Shown here in pieces: positions 24,613 through 31,724 of a stretch of 32,725 nt of DNA. The stretch spans positions 1 through 32,725 of the forward strand of contig NZ_NCKN01000012.1 of NCBI RefSeq assembly GCF_002257455.1, written 5' to 3'. The notes under the pieces were generated by a model. It was not told the DNA's origin, did no database searches, and saw only the letters and a list, made by a program, of their open reading frames with translations. The DNA comes from Microbacterium sp. 13-71-7 (GTDB lineage Bacteria > Actinomycetota > Actinomycetes > Actinomycetales > Microbacteriaceae). Numbering within the stretch: the stretch's first letter is position 1; every line of letters starts with the position of its first letter. Position numbers and translations under genes: made by a program.

Positions 24613-25832
24613 CGCGTGACGACGAGTGAGACGTTCTGCCCGCCGAAGCCGAAGGAGTTGCTGAGCACGGCGTGCTGAGCGACGTCCCTGCGCTCCGTGA
24701 CGACATCGAGGTCGATGCCGGGATCGACGCCGGCGGGACCGATGCTCCGCGTCGGCGGGATGACGTCGTGCTTCACGCTGAGGATCGCGATCAGGGCCTC
24801 GATCGCCCCCGCGGCGCCGAAGAGATGTCCGAGCGCGGCCTTCGGCGCCGTCACCGTCGCACGGCCGAAGACCTCGCCGATCGCCACCGCCTCGGCCGTA
24901 TCCCCCACGGGCGTCCCCGTGGCGTGAGCGTTCACGTGCCCGATCCGGTCGGGCGTGAGTCCGGCCTGCGCGAGAGCCTTCCGCATGGCCGAGACCTGGC
25001 CTCGGCCGTCGGGAGCGGGGGCTGTGACGTGATGGGCGTCGGACGCGATGCCGGCCCCGGCGATCACCCCGTGCACGTGCGCGCCCCGAGCCGCCGCGTG
25101 CTCCGCGCTCTCCAGCACCAGGACGGCGGCGCCCTCGCCGAGGACGAACCCGCTGCGGTCCGCGGCGAACGGACGGGAGGCCGAGGCCGGATCCTCGGCA
25201 TATCGGGAGAGGGACTGGGCCTGCTGGAACCCGGCGACCGTGATCGCCGTGATCGCCGCCTCGGTTCCTCCGGCGATCACGACATCCGCCTCTCCGGCGC
25301 GGATCAGGCGGGCTCCGAGGGCGATCGCCTCCGCGCCGGAGGAGCATGCGGAGACGGGCGTGTACGAGCCGGCGCGGGCGCCGTAGGCGATGCTGACCAG
25401 CGCCGCAGCCGCGTTCGGCATCAGCATCGGGACGGTGCGCGGCGAGACGCGGCGCACACCCGACTGCTCCAGGACGTCGTCCTGCGCCAGGAGGGTCTGC
25501 ACACCGCCGATTCCGGTTCCGATCGAGGAGGCGAGCCGCTCGGGATCGACGTCGGGCGCCCCTGCGTCGGCCCATGCCTCGGCCGCCGCGACGAGGGCCG
25601 CTTGCTGCGAGCGGTCCAGCCGGCGCGCCTGGGCGGGAGCCAGGAGCCCCGCCGGATCGGTGGCCATCGTGCCCGCGACGACCCGCGCGAGCTGGTCGTC
25701 CTCGTGTCCGGGGAACGTCATCAGCCCGATGCCGGACCGCCCCGAGAGCAGCCCCTCCCAGGTCGAGCGCACATCGGCTCCGAGCGGCGTGATCGCGCCC
25801 ATCCCCGTCACGACGACGTCTGTTCCACGCAT
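24603..25832 (-). CDS. fabF: Beta-ketoacyl-ACP synthase II-like
   Basis: This 409-residue condensing enzyme elongates acyl chains using malonyl-ACP. The Cys-His-His set is intact: C163 (VSACSSGAEA), H303 (NAHATGTPVGD) and H336 (KAALGHLFGAAG, K331). NSFGFGGQN is present near the C-terminus. The ATG at 25832 follows AAGGG by 10 bases. It stands alone rather than in a fab cluster, and is divergent from a TetR gene with two operators between. It may be a regulated second copy rather than the housekeeping KAS II. The gene ends in a tandem-duplicated stop. Whether it serves fatty-acid synthesis or another acyl chain cannot be decided. Confidence 0.88.
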   Translation of the reverse strand: MRGTDVVVTGMGAITPLGADVRSTWEGLLSGRSGIGLMTFPGHEDDQLARVVAGTMATDPAGLLAPAQARRLDRSQQAALVAAAEAWADAGAPDVDPERLASSIGTGIGGVQTLLAQDDVLEQSGVRRVSPRTVPMLMPNAAAALVSIAYGARAGSYTPVSACSSGAEAIALGARLIRAGEADVVIAGGTEAAITAITVAGFQQAQSLSRYAEDPASASRPFAADRSGFVLGEGAAVLVLESAEHAAARGAHVHGVIAGAGIASDAHHVTAPAPDGRGQVSAMRKALAQAGLTPDRIGHVNAHATGTPVGDTAEAVAIGEVFGRATVTAPKAALGHLFGAAGAIEALIAILSVKHDVIPPTRSIGPAGVDPGIDLDVVTERRDVAQHAVLSNSFGFGGQNVSLVVTRAG

Positions 25833-25845
25833 CTCCGCACCCTTC

Positions 25846-25860
25846 TTGTATGCCATACAA
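25846..25860. promoter_or_regulatory. TetR-type operator 1 (fabF side)
   Basis: TTGTATGCCATACAA is a perfect 7-1-7 palindrome, 14 bases before the fabF ATG on the minus strand. It shares TTGTAT-N3-ATACAA with a second copy 27 bases away. Confidence 0.75.
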
Positions 25861-25872
25861 ACGATCCATCAT

Positions 25873-25887
25873 TTGTATCACATACAA
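25873..25887. promoter_or_regulatory. TetR-type operator 2, overlapping a -10-like TACAAT
   Basis: TTGTATCACATACAA is a 6-3-6 palindrome seven bases before the tetR GTG. It overlaps TACAAT (25883-25888), which resembles a -10 element. Transcription from it would start almost at the GTG, implying a leaderless and self-repressed tetR mRNA. Confidence 0.7.
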
Positions 25888-25894
25888 TCGAAGG

Positions 25895-26518
25895 GTGACG
25901 TCATCCCGCCCGGCGGCCCCGCCCCCCACGCCCGCGGACGGTCGCGGGCTCTCGACCCGTCGGCGGCTCATGGAGACCGCGGCCCGGCTCGGCAAGGAGA
26001 AGCGCGGAGTCGCCCTGAGCGTGGCGGAGATCGCCGAAGCGGCCGGCGTCTTCCCCAACCAGGTCACGTACCACTTCGGGTCCAAGGACTCGCTTCTCGT
26101 CCACGCCGCCTTCCTCGGTCTGCTGCACGACACCCGGCGCATCGAACGGATCGGTCGCCGAGCCGCCGAGCCCGCCACGTTCCGGCGCAACATCTCGCGC
26201 GCGGTCCTCGCGCTCCCGTCACTCCCCCTGGTCGCCGGAGCGCTCGCGATCGGGATCGCCAAGGCGGAGCTCGCGCCCGTGATCGATCAGCACCTCCAGC
26301 TGCTGTTCCGCCAGTCGGAGCGGTTCGTGGACGGCGTCGTCCGCAGCCGGGGCTGGCGCGTGGGGCGCCCCCTCGACGTGGAGGTGCGGACGTTCTGGAG
26401 CGCGGCTCTCGGCGGCGCCCTCCTCGCGCATGCGGGCGCCCAGGGCACGGGCGCGGACCTGGACCTCGCCGGGACGCTCACGATCCACGACGGCCAGGAG
26501 CCGCCCCGCGCCGACTGA
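25895..26518 (+). CDS. TetR-family transcriptional regulator
   Basis: This 207-residue repressor has an N-terminal HTH (TRRRLMETAARLG to VFPNQVTYHFGSKDSLLVHAAF, about residues 21-70), which contains the Y-HF-x-SKD signature. A helical ligand domain without a recognisable pocket motif follows. The GTG at 25895 is taken as start because the second operator and a TACAAT element lie directly before it. The extra N-terminal 20 residues are Pro/Ala-rich. It is divergent from fabF and probably represses both genes through the two TTGTAT-N3-ATACAA sites. The ligand may be an acyl-CoA or fatty acid, as for other TetR proteins next to lipid genes; that is inference. Confidence 0.85.
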   Translation: MTSSRPAAPPPTPADGRGLSTRRRLMETAARLGKEKRGVALSVAEIAEAAGVFPNQVTYHFGSKDSLLVHAAFLGLLHDTRRIERIGRRAAEPATFRRNISRAVLALPSLPLVAGALAIGIAKAELAPVIDQHLQLLFRQSERFVDGVVRSRGWRVGRPLDVEVRTFWSAALGGALLAHAGAQGTGADLDLAGTLTIHDGQEPPRAD

Positions 26519-26550
26519 AGGCAGCATGGGCACAGCGGGTACGGCCCTGG

Positions 26551-27534
26551 TCAGTCGACCATCACGACCACCTTGCCGACGGTGCGCCCGGCGGCGAGAT
26601 GGGCGAGGGCGGCGCGGGCCTCCGCGAACGGCCAGGTGCGTTCGACGACCGGGGCGATGCGGCCGTCCGCGGCGAGCGCGAGCAGCTCGCGGAGCGCCTC
26701 CGGTTTCGCCGTGGCGGCGAGGGGGCGCAGCGGGCGGCGGGAGAACAGGGAGAGCGCGGCCGCGCGGGCGACCCGCGGTATCGGCCCGAGCACGCGTCCG
26801 CCCTCGCCGGCGATGAGGACGGCCGAACCTCCATCCTGCACGAGCCTCCGCACCGCACGCAGCGGACTGTCTCCGGCGATGTCCACCACGACGTCGAAGC
26901 CGCCCTCCGGCAGGTCGGCGAGCGGCACGGTCCCGCGGTCGTAGGTGGTCGAGGCCCCGAGGGACGCCACGAGCGAGCGGTTGCGCTCGGAACAGGACGC
27001 GTGCACCTCCGCTCCGCGCACCGCGGCGAGCTGGACCGTGAAGGTGCCGACACCACCGGACGCCCCGAGCACGAGCACGCGGTCCCCCGCTGACACGGCG
27101 GCTCGGTCGAGCGCCTGCCACGCCGTTCCGCCCGCGACCGGCAGGGCGGCGGCGGTCACGGGATCGACCTCGGCCGGGCGAGGCACGAGACGAGCCGCCG
27201 GCGTCGTCGCGTACTGGGCGAGCCCGCCGCCACCCGGGATCTCCCCCACCACCTCGTCACCCACCGCGAACTCCGAGACGTCGGGACCGAGAGCGACGAC
27301 GGTGCCGGCCACATCCAGGCCGCGGACCGGCTGCTTCGGGCGCGACCAGCCGAACGCGGTGCGCAGCAGCAGCGGCTCGCCGGTCATGATGTGCCGGTCC
27401 GCCGCGTTCAGGCCTGTCGCCCGCACTCGCAGCAGCACCTCACCCCGCCGAGGTGCGGGGACGTCGACCCGCATCCGCGCGACCTCGTCCACTCCCCCGT
27501 AACGGGTCTGGATCCAGGCGTCCATGTCGTTCAT
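26551..27534 (-). CDS. NAD(P)-dependent MDR oxidoreductase (quinone reductase-like)
   Basis: This 327-residue medium-chain dehydrogenase/reductase lacks the zinc-ligand cysteines. The N-terminal GroES-like part reads VLLRVRATGLNAADRHIMTG and GLDVAGTVVALG. The cofactor site is VLGASGGVGTFTVQLA (155-170). It resembles quinone oxidoreductase and zeta-crystallin-type enzymes acting on quinones, enones or aldehydes. The ATG at 27534 is preceded by GGAGG, seven bases away inside the XRE gene, and lies one base after that gene's stop. It is therefore the third gene of an operon with a small membrane protein and an XRE regulator. The substrate is unknown. Confidence 0.84.
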   Translation of the reverse strand: MNDMDAWIQTRYGGVDEVARMRVDVPAPRRGEVLLRVRATGLNAADRHIMTGEPLLLRTAFGWSRPKQPVRGLDVAGTVVALGPDVSEFAVGDEVVGEIPGGGGLAQYATTPAARLVPRPAEVDPVTAAALPVAGGTAWQALDRAAVSAGDRVLVLGASGGVGTFTVQLAAVRGAEVHASCSERNRSLVASLGASTTYDRGTVPLADLPEGGFDVVVDIAGDSPLRAVRRLVQDGGSAVLIAGEGGRVLGPIPRVARAAALSLFSRRPLRPLAATAKPEALRELLALAADGRIAPVVERTWPFAEARAALAHLAAGRTVGKVVVMVD

Positions 27535-27535
27535 C

Positions 27536-27751
27536 TCAGGCCTCCGGGTATTGGAAGACGTCGTCGAGGCCGACCTCGAAGACGCGGGCGAGCTGGAACG
27601 CGAGCTCGAGCGTCGGCGAGTACCGCCCCGCCTCGATCGCGATGAGGGTCTGCCGCGTCACTCCGACGCGTGAGGCGAGCTCGGCCTGGGTGAGGCCGCG
27701 GGCGTCGCGCAGCGCGCGGATCGAGTTCGTGACCCTGGTCGGCTTGACCAT
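27536..27751 (-). CDS. Small XRE-family HTH regulator
   Basis: This 71-residue Cro/C1-type DNA-binding protein is nearly all HTH: RDARGLTQAELASRVGVTRQTLIAIEAGRYSPTLELAFQLARVF (about 16-58), with the usual YxP/LxFxLA pattern. Its C-terminus ends LDDVFQYPEA, as in the YozG-like regulators that accompany small membrane proteins. The ATG at 27751 shares a base with the stop of the upstream membrane protein gene. It probably represses its own operon through the twin sites at 28196-28259. Confidence 0.88.
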   Translation of the reverse strand: MVKPTRVTNSIRALRDARGLTQAELASRVGVTRQTLIAIEAGRYSPTLELAFQLARVFEVGLDDVFQYPEA

Positions 27752-28182
27752 CAGAGGCCCCGCCGATACGCGACGATCCGCGCGATGCCGGCGACGATCG
27801 CGGCGACCGCGAAGCCGAAGAACATCGTGTGGGCGATCCAGAACCAGTCGGCGCGCACGGCGCACAGGAGGAGCACGCCGACGCCCGCGATCGCGAGGAA
27901 GGCCTGTTCGACGCGCGTGCCCATCCGAGCGATGTCGCGGTCGCGGATGTCGCTCTTACCGACCCCTCCCGGCTCGCGCATGCCCGCGACGATGCCCCAG
28001 AGGATGCTGACGACGATCGTGACCGCGATGCTGATGCCGATCGTCCAGAGCATGATCGGCACCCAGTCGACCGCAGTCAGCGGACCGCCACCCGCCTGAC
28101 GGAGCACCACCACGACGTACACCGTGATCGCGACGACCGAGACGATGAGGCCCGACCAGACGTTGCGCTCCTCGTACACCAT
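27751..28182 (-). CDS. Small four-helix membrane protein paired with an XRE regulator
   Basis: This 143-residue protein has four predicted membrane segments (about 10-27, 40-66, 93-109 and 113-136). Between the second and third is a charged cytoplasmic loop, GKSDIRDRDIARMGTRVEQ. I do not recognise a named family with certainty. Genes of this type directly before a 70-residue XRE regulator are widespread in actinobacteria and firmicutes. The ATG at 28182 follows AAGGAG by six bases, and the gene is the first behind a clear promoter. It might sense membrane state or modulate the regulator; this is speculation from linkage. Confidence 0.75.
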   Translation of the reverse strand: MVYEERNVWSGLIVSVVAITVYVVVVLRQAGGGPLTAVDWVPIMLWTIGISIAVTIVVSILWGIVAGMREPGGVGKSDIRDRDIARMGTRVEQAFLAIAGVGVLLLCAVRADWFWIAHTMFFGFAVAAIVAGIARIVAYRRGL

Positions 28183-28195
28183 GAGCGACTCCTTC

Positions 28196-28259
28196 TGTCA
28201 AAGATTCTTTACACGCGATCGTACGGATCCGCGCGCAGCAATGTCAAGAATCTTTTACA
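28196..28259 (-). promoter_or_regulatory. Promoter with twin operators for the membrane protein-XRE-MDR operon
   Basis: On the minus strand TTGACA (28242-28247) and TACGAT (28218-28223) are separated by 18 bases, a good vegetative promoter. Two 18-base direct copies bracket it: TGTAAAAGATTCTTGACA (28242-28259), which includes the -35, and TGTAAAGAATCTTTGACA (28196-28213), which covers the expected start site. The copies agree at 14 of 18 bases, and each is a partial palindrome. This is the layout of a repressed, self-regulated XRE operon. Confidence 0.85.
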
Positions 28260-28309
28260 AGGAGCCTGTTGGACAAGGCCGCCTCAGGGTACGGAGAGGA
28301 CCTCAGGGA

Positions 28310-28330
28310 GCGGGAACGAGGATGTCCCGC
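28310..28330 (-). terminator. Weak hairpin after whiB
   Basis: GCGGGA (28310-28315) pairs with TCCCGC (28325-28330) around a nine-base loop, 21 bases after the whiB stop. There is no U-tract. It may end the whiB transcript. Confidence 0.35.
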
Positions 28331-28351
28331 ACCGAGGCCGCGCCCCCGGAA

Positions 28352-28699
28352 TCAGCGCCGCATGACGCCGAGCGCGATTCGTCGAGCACCCTCGATGCTG
28401 ATCGAAGCCGACGAGGCCACCTCCGAGACCGGTTCGCCGGCGGAGAGCCGCTTGACGAGGGAACGGCGTTCGCGCGGAGTGGCCGCGCCCCAGATCCCGT
28501 CCCGCTCGTCGTTGACGATGGCGTACCTCAGGCAGTCTTCACGGACAGGGCAGCCCCCGCAGATCTCCTTGGCATGGTCCGCCCGTTCCCTGGCTTCGGG
28601 GAAGAAGATCTCGGGTATCGCCGTGGAGCAGTGCGCTGACGCACGCCACCCCTCATCGCGATCGTGGCTCACCTGCGCGGAGAGAGCCGCCGTCACCAC
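28352..28699 (-). CDS. WhiB-family iron-sulfur transcription factor
   Basis: This 115-residue actinobacterial redox-responsive regulator carries the four [4Fe-4S] cysteines C24, C47, C50 and C56 (ICGGCPVREDC) and the GIWGA turn (68-72). A basic segment, TPRERRSLVKR, follows for DNA or sigma-factor contact. IFFPEAR after the first cysteine is a normal WhiB feature. The start is uncertain: tandem GTG codons at 28699 and 28696 have no clear ribosome site, and a GTG at 28672 is a shorter alternative. It stands alone between the XRE operon and the sortase gene, on the same strand as the pilus genes. Its target is unknown. Confidence 0.87.
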   Translation of the reverse strand: MVTAALSAQVSHDRDEGWRASAHCSTAIPEIFFPEARERADHAKEICGGCPVREDCLRYAIVNDERDGIWGAATPRERRSLVKRLSAGEPVSEVASSASISIEGARRIALGVMRR

Positions 28700-28873
28700 G
28701 GCAGGAGGATGACGGCCGGGCGCACATGATGGCCTGGTCCGATGGGCGCACGCGACGTCTGAGCATGCGATCGCTGAAGGTCCATGCAGGGATTCCCCTT
28801 CGTAGCCGGCTGGGAGGCTTTTGCCCCGACAAAGAGATGACGCGGGAGCCGTTCCATGACGCGATGTCCCCCT

Positions 28874-29911
28874 CTAGATCTGTCCTCCGCCGCCGTCCAG
28901 GTTCAGCTGCGGCCTTCCGCGCCTGTTCCTGGGACGCAGCGGAGGGATCTTGCGCTCCTCCTCGTCCTTCGTCTCCGCATCCGGCGCCGGCGACCCGCCC
29001 GACGGAGACGGGGCGACGCGCCTGACCTGGCCGCCCCACCACACGTAGACGGCGATGAGGGCGAGGCCGAGAAGATAGAACACCGCCCACCAGGGGAAGG
29101 CCACCCCCGTCCCGGCGCCCTTGGCGGTCTTGACGTCCTTCGTCGGAGTGGGCAGCACCCGCTCGGCGGTGACGAGGATGCGGTGGGTGTTGATTCCCAG
29201 CGGCGTGCACGTGATCAGCGTCACCAGATCGCGGCCCTCCTTCGGGTGCAGGGAAGCGGTGTCGGATGGTTCCACCACGCGGGTGTCGAACACCTTGTAG
29301 GTGAGGACCCGTCCGAATGTGGTGATGATGATGGTGTCGCCGGGCTGAACCTGGTCGAGGTTCGTGAACATGGTCGCCTCGGCGAGACCACGGTGCCCGG
29401 TGATGACCGAGAGAGTGCCTTTCCCGCCGACGGGAAGCGACGTTCCCTCGAGGTGCCCGGTCCCCTTCAGCAGCGTGGCGTCGTCAGTGCCGTGATAGAC
29501 GGGCAGATCCACGCCGATCTTCGGGATCTGGATGCGGGACATGATCCCGGTCGACGTCGAGAGCTGGCTCCAGTAGCTGCCCCCATCGCCCTTGACCTTT
29601 CCCTCTCCGACCGGCTTGCGGGTGTTCGCTTCGACCTGGGCGCCGGATGACAACGCCTCGTTGTAGCGGTCTGCGGCGGCGAGCTGCTCCGCGGCCGTCG
29701 GCACCGAGTTCTTGACCGAGTCCTGATAGTGCTCGACGATCTGGGACTGGTTCACGGAAGACAGCCAGCTGGCGGCGCTCGAGTACGTGAGGACGTTCGC
29801 GCCGATGAAGGCGAAGAGCGCCGTGACCACGAGCAGAGCATTCGGCTTCCATCTCCGCGAGCTGCGGCGACGATGCCGCCTCGACCCGGCGGCTGCGAGT
29901 TCCTGGGACAC
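28874..29911 (-). CDS. Class C (pilin) sortase
   Basis: This 345-residue membrane transpeptidase polymerises pilins. It has an N-terminal membrane helix (about 24-43), the sortase barrel with IQIPKIGVDLPVYHGT (127-142), GHLEGTSLPVGG, catalytic H173 (TGHRG), C235 (TLITCTP) and R244 (NTHRILV), then a second helix (273-292). TLITCTP-x-GINTHR is the class C pattern. The active-site lid region (about 108-116, GDGGSYWSQ) lacks the usual Asp-Pro-Phe/Trp. A basic Pro/Arg-rich tail of about 50 residues follows the second helix. The start is GTG at 29911 after GAAGGAAG. It lies downstream of the backbone pilin across a strong hairpin. Confidence 0.92.
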   Translation of the reverse strand: MSQELAAAGSRRHRRRSSRRWKPNALLVVTALFAFIGANVLTYSSAASWLSSVNQSQIVEHYQDSVKNSVPTAAEQLAAADRYNEALSSGAQVEANTRKPVGEGKVKGDGGSYWSQLSTSTGIMSRIQIPKIGVDLPVYHGTDDATLLKGTGHLEGTSLPVGGKGTLSVITGHRGLAEATMFTNLDQVQPGDTIIITTFGRVLTYKVFDTRVVEPSDTASLHPKEGRDLVTLITCTPLGINTHRILVTAERVLPTPTKDVKTAKGAGTGVAFPWWAVFYLLGLALIAVYVWWGGQVRRVAPSPSGGSPAPDAETKDEEERKIPPLRPRNRRGRPQLNLDGGGGQI

Positions 29912-29991
29912 GTTCTGCTTCCTTCGTGGGTCAGACCGAAAGGCGGATGGTCGGCACGTGTGAGGTGCCGGCCACCCGCCCCGGTTCCGTC

Positions 29992-30027
29992 GGGCGGGGG
30001 AAGCGCAGTCGTGTGCTTCCCCCGCCC
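29992..30027 (-). terminator. Strong hairpin between pilin and sortase (attenuator-like)
   Basis: GGGCGGGGGAAGC (29992-30004) pairs perfectly with its complement at 30015-30027. The stem can extend to 16 bp with a GTCG loop. It lies 20 bases after the pilin stop and 80 bases before the sortase start. It could reduce read-through so that more pilin than sortase is made, or protect the pilin mRNA 3' end. Confidence 0.75.
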
Positions 30028-30047
30028 CTCAGCGAGACGTCAGCTGC

Positions 30048-31646
30048 TCAGCTTTCGGTCGTGTGCGCAGCGTGTGCGCGGCGGCGGATCACCAGGAGGA
30101 CTCCACCGGCGGCGACGAGCAGCAGCGCGATGCCCGCGGTGGTCAGGATGACCTGGCCGTCCGCACCGGTCAGCGGCAGGCCGGGGACCAGCTGCTGGTT
30201 GTTGGTGATCGTGAACGTCGGCGCGGTCACGGTGGATCCGGACTGCACGTTGACCGCGGTCAGCGCGGCGTTGCCTGCCGGGAGCACGTAGCCGGCCGGG
30301 GCCGCGGTCTCCTGGAGGATGTAGCAGCGGTTGGTCACGTCGTTCGCCGTGGTGCTCGTGTCGCCGACCCAGAGACCGGCGATGGAGATGGATCCGCTCG
30401 CGTTCGAGGTCACGACCAGCGGGCTGGTCGAGTTCGGCTGGGTGACCTGGGTGAGACCCGTGACGCCGCCGGCCGGAACCGTGCAGGTGCCGGTGGTGGT
30501 GGTCGTCTCGAAGACGGTGAACGTGGCCCCGGCGAGGGTGTGCGTCGGGTTGCCGGCGTCGGTCTTCGTGCCGAGCACGTTGCCCCAGCGGGTGGTGACC
30601 TTGTTCGTCGGAGTCGGGCTCGTGGTGCCGTCCAGCTTCAGGTCGTTCAGGTTCACGGTCGCGGTGTTGTCGATCGTGCCGACCGCGTTCACCGTGGCGC
30701 GGAAGCCCACCGAGAGGGTCTGACCGGCGGTGAGCTTGGAGAGGCCCGACGCGGTGAGGGTCACGGTGAGCGTCTGTCCCGACCAGCTGTAGGTGTAGTC
30801 AGCGGGGTTGGCCAGCGTCGTCGCACCGATCTTCACCACGGGCACGTAGGTCGTGTTCGGGGTCAGCTTCGCGTCCAGGACATCGGAGACGATGAGCTTG
30901 GTGTAGGCCTGCCCGGTCGGCAGCGACGGGATCAGCTGGGAGACCGAGAAGTCGACCTGCGAGCCCAGGGTGTACCCGTTGGCGCTCTGGTCGCCGACCG
31001 TCTTGACCGGGGACGTGCCGGTCGCGTTCTTCGGGTAGACGTTGACGTTGTACTCCCACATGCCGGAGTTCGTGGCGCCCGCGGTCGAGTCGGCGGGAGT
31101 CGGCACGGTCACCACGAACGGTGCCGACATCGTGATGACGCTCGACGGCGCGCTGATCTCACGGACCAGGTAGGCGCCGACGGCGAGGTTCGAAGCGGTC
31201 GCGATTCCGCCACCGGCGGTGGTGACGTTGGTGCAGGTTCCGAGCGGGAAGTTCGTCGTCGAGTCGACACCGGCCGTCGTTCCGGTGAGGGTCGTGGCGG
31301 TCTGCGCACCGGCGATGTTCTGCAGGTTCTTGACCTGCGTCCAGCCGAGGTTGGACGTGTCGGTGAGCGACGTGACGTTGTTGATCGCGCACACCTGGAA
31401 TGTCACGCCGTCGATCGGCGACGACGTCGGGTTCGTACCGCCCCCGGACGGGTTCTGCGCACCGTTGGCCGGGTAGGCGTACTTGTGGATCGTCAGCGAT
31501 CCGGTCTGGTTGGTGACGGGTCCGGGAACGGGTGCGGCACTGGCGGCCGACGCCGTCAACGCCACCCCCAGCAGACCGAGCGACAGCGCGGTGGCGGCTG
31601 CCAGCGTCCGGCGCGTCCGCGCCGCCGCGGTGAGAGAGTTCGACAT
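30048..31646 (-). CDS. LPxTG-anchored backbone pilin (SpaA/SpaD type)
   Basis: This 532-residue secreted fimbrial subunit is polymerised by the sortase. It has an N-terminal Sec signal (to about residue 38, AASAA). The pilin motif is VYPKN, with the cross-linking K206. A D2-type isopeptide domain lies at about 213-335, and the E-box ILQETAAPAGY (443-453) contains E446. The sorting signal is LPLTG (490-494) followed by a helix and RRRAH. Cysteine pairs C86/C138 and C388/C441 may form disulfides. Thr/Asn-rich composition is normal for exported fibres. The ATG at 31646 has a weak AAAGAGA site. It is the second gene of a minus-strand pilus cluster, 78 bases after the upstream pilin-like gene. Confidence 0.92.
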   Translation of the reverse strand: MSNSLTAAARTRRTLAAATALSLGLLGVALTASAASAAPVPGPVTNQTGSLTIHKYAYPANGAQNPSGGGTNPTSSPIDGVTFQVCAINNVTSLTDTSNLGWTQVKNLQNIAGAQTATTLTGTTAGVDSTTNFPLGTCTNVTTAGGGIATASNLAVGAYLVREISAPSSVITMSAPFVVTVPTPADSTAGATNSGMWEYNVNVYPKNATGTSPVKTVGDQSANGYTLGSQVDFSVSQLIPSLPTGQAYTKLIVSDVLDAKLTPNTTYVPVVKIGATTLANPADYTYSWSGQTLTVTLTASGLSKLTAGQTLSVGFRATVNAVGTIDNTATVNLNDLKLDGTTSPTPTNKVTTRWGNVLGTKTDAGNPTHTLAGATFTVFETTTTTGTCTVPAGGVTGLTQVTQPNSTSPLVVTSNASGSISIAGLWVGDTSTTANDVTNRCYILQETAAPAGYVLPAGNAALTAVNVQSGSTVTAPTFTITNNQQLVPGLPLTGADGQVILTTAGIALLLVAAGGVLLVIRRRAHAAHTTES

Positions 31647-31724
31647 GTTTGTCTCTTTCGTATTCGGTGGATCACGACGCGGCGCGGCGTGACGTGGTGG
31701 GCCCGGGGTGATCCCCGGGACGAA

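Noticed and set aside
23984..26262. Upstream part of a 783-codon minus-strand frame opposite the YjbR, fabF and tetR genes
   Set aside because: Low-complexity Arg/Ala-rich product overlapping genes with catalytic motifs; a shadow frame.
28282..28308. Direct repeat CCTCAGGG (two copies) between whiB and the XRE operon
   Set aside because: Eight-base repeats are expected by chance at this GC content; no symmetry or promoter link.
28700..28873. Possible 54-codon reading frame on the minus strand between sortase and whiB (starting near 28855)
   Set aside because: No ribosome site, mixed codon use and no motif; more likely the whiB leader and promoter region.
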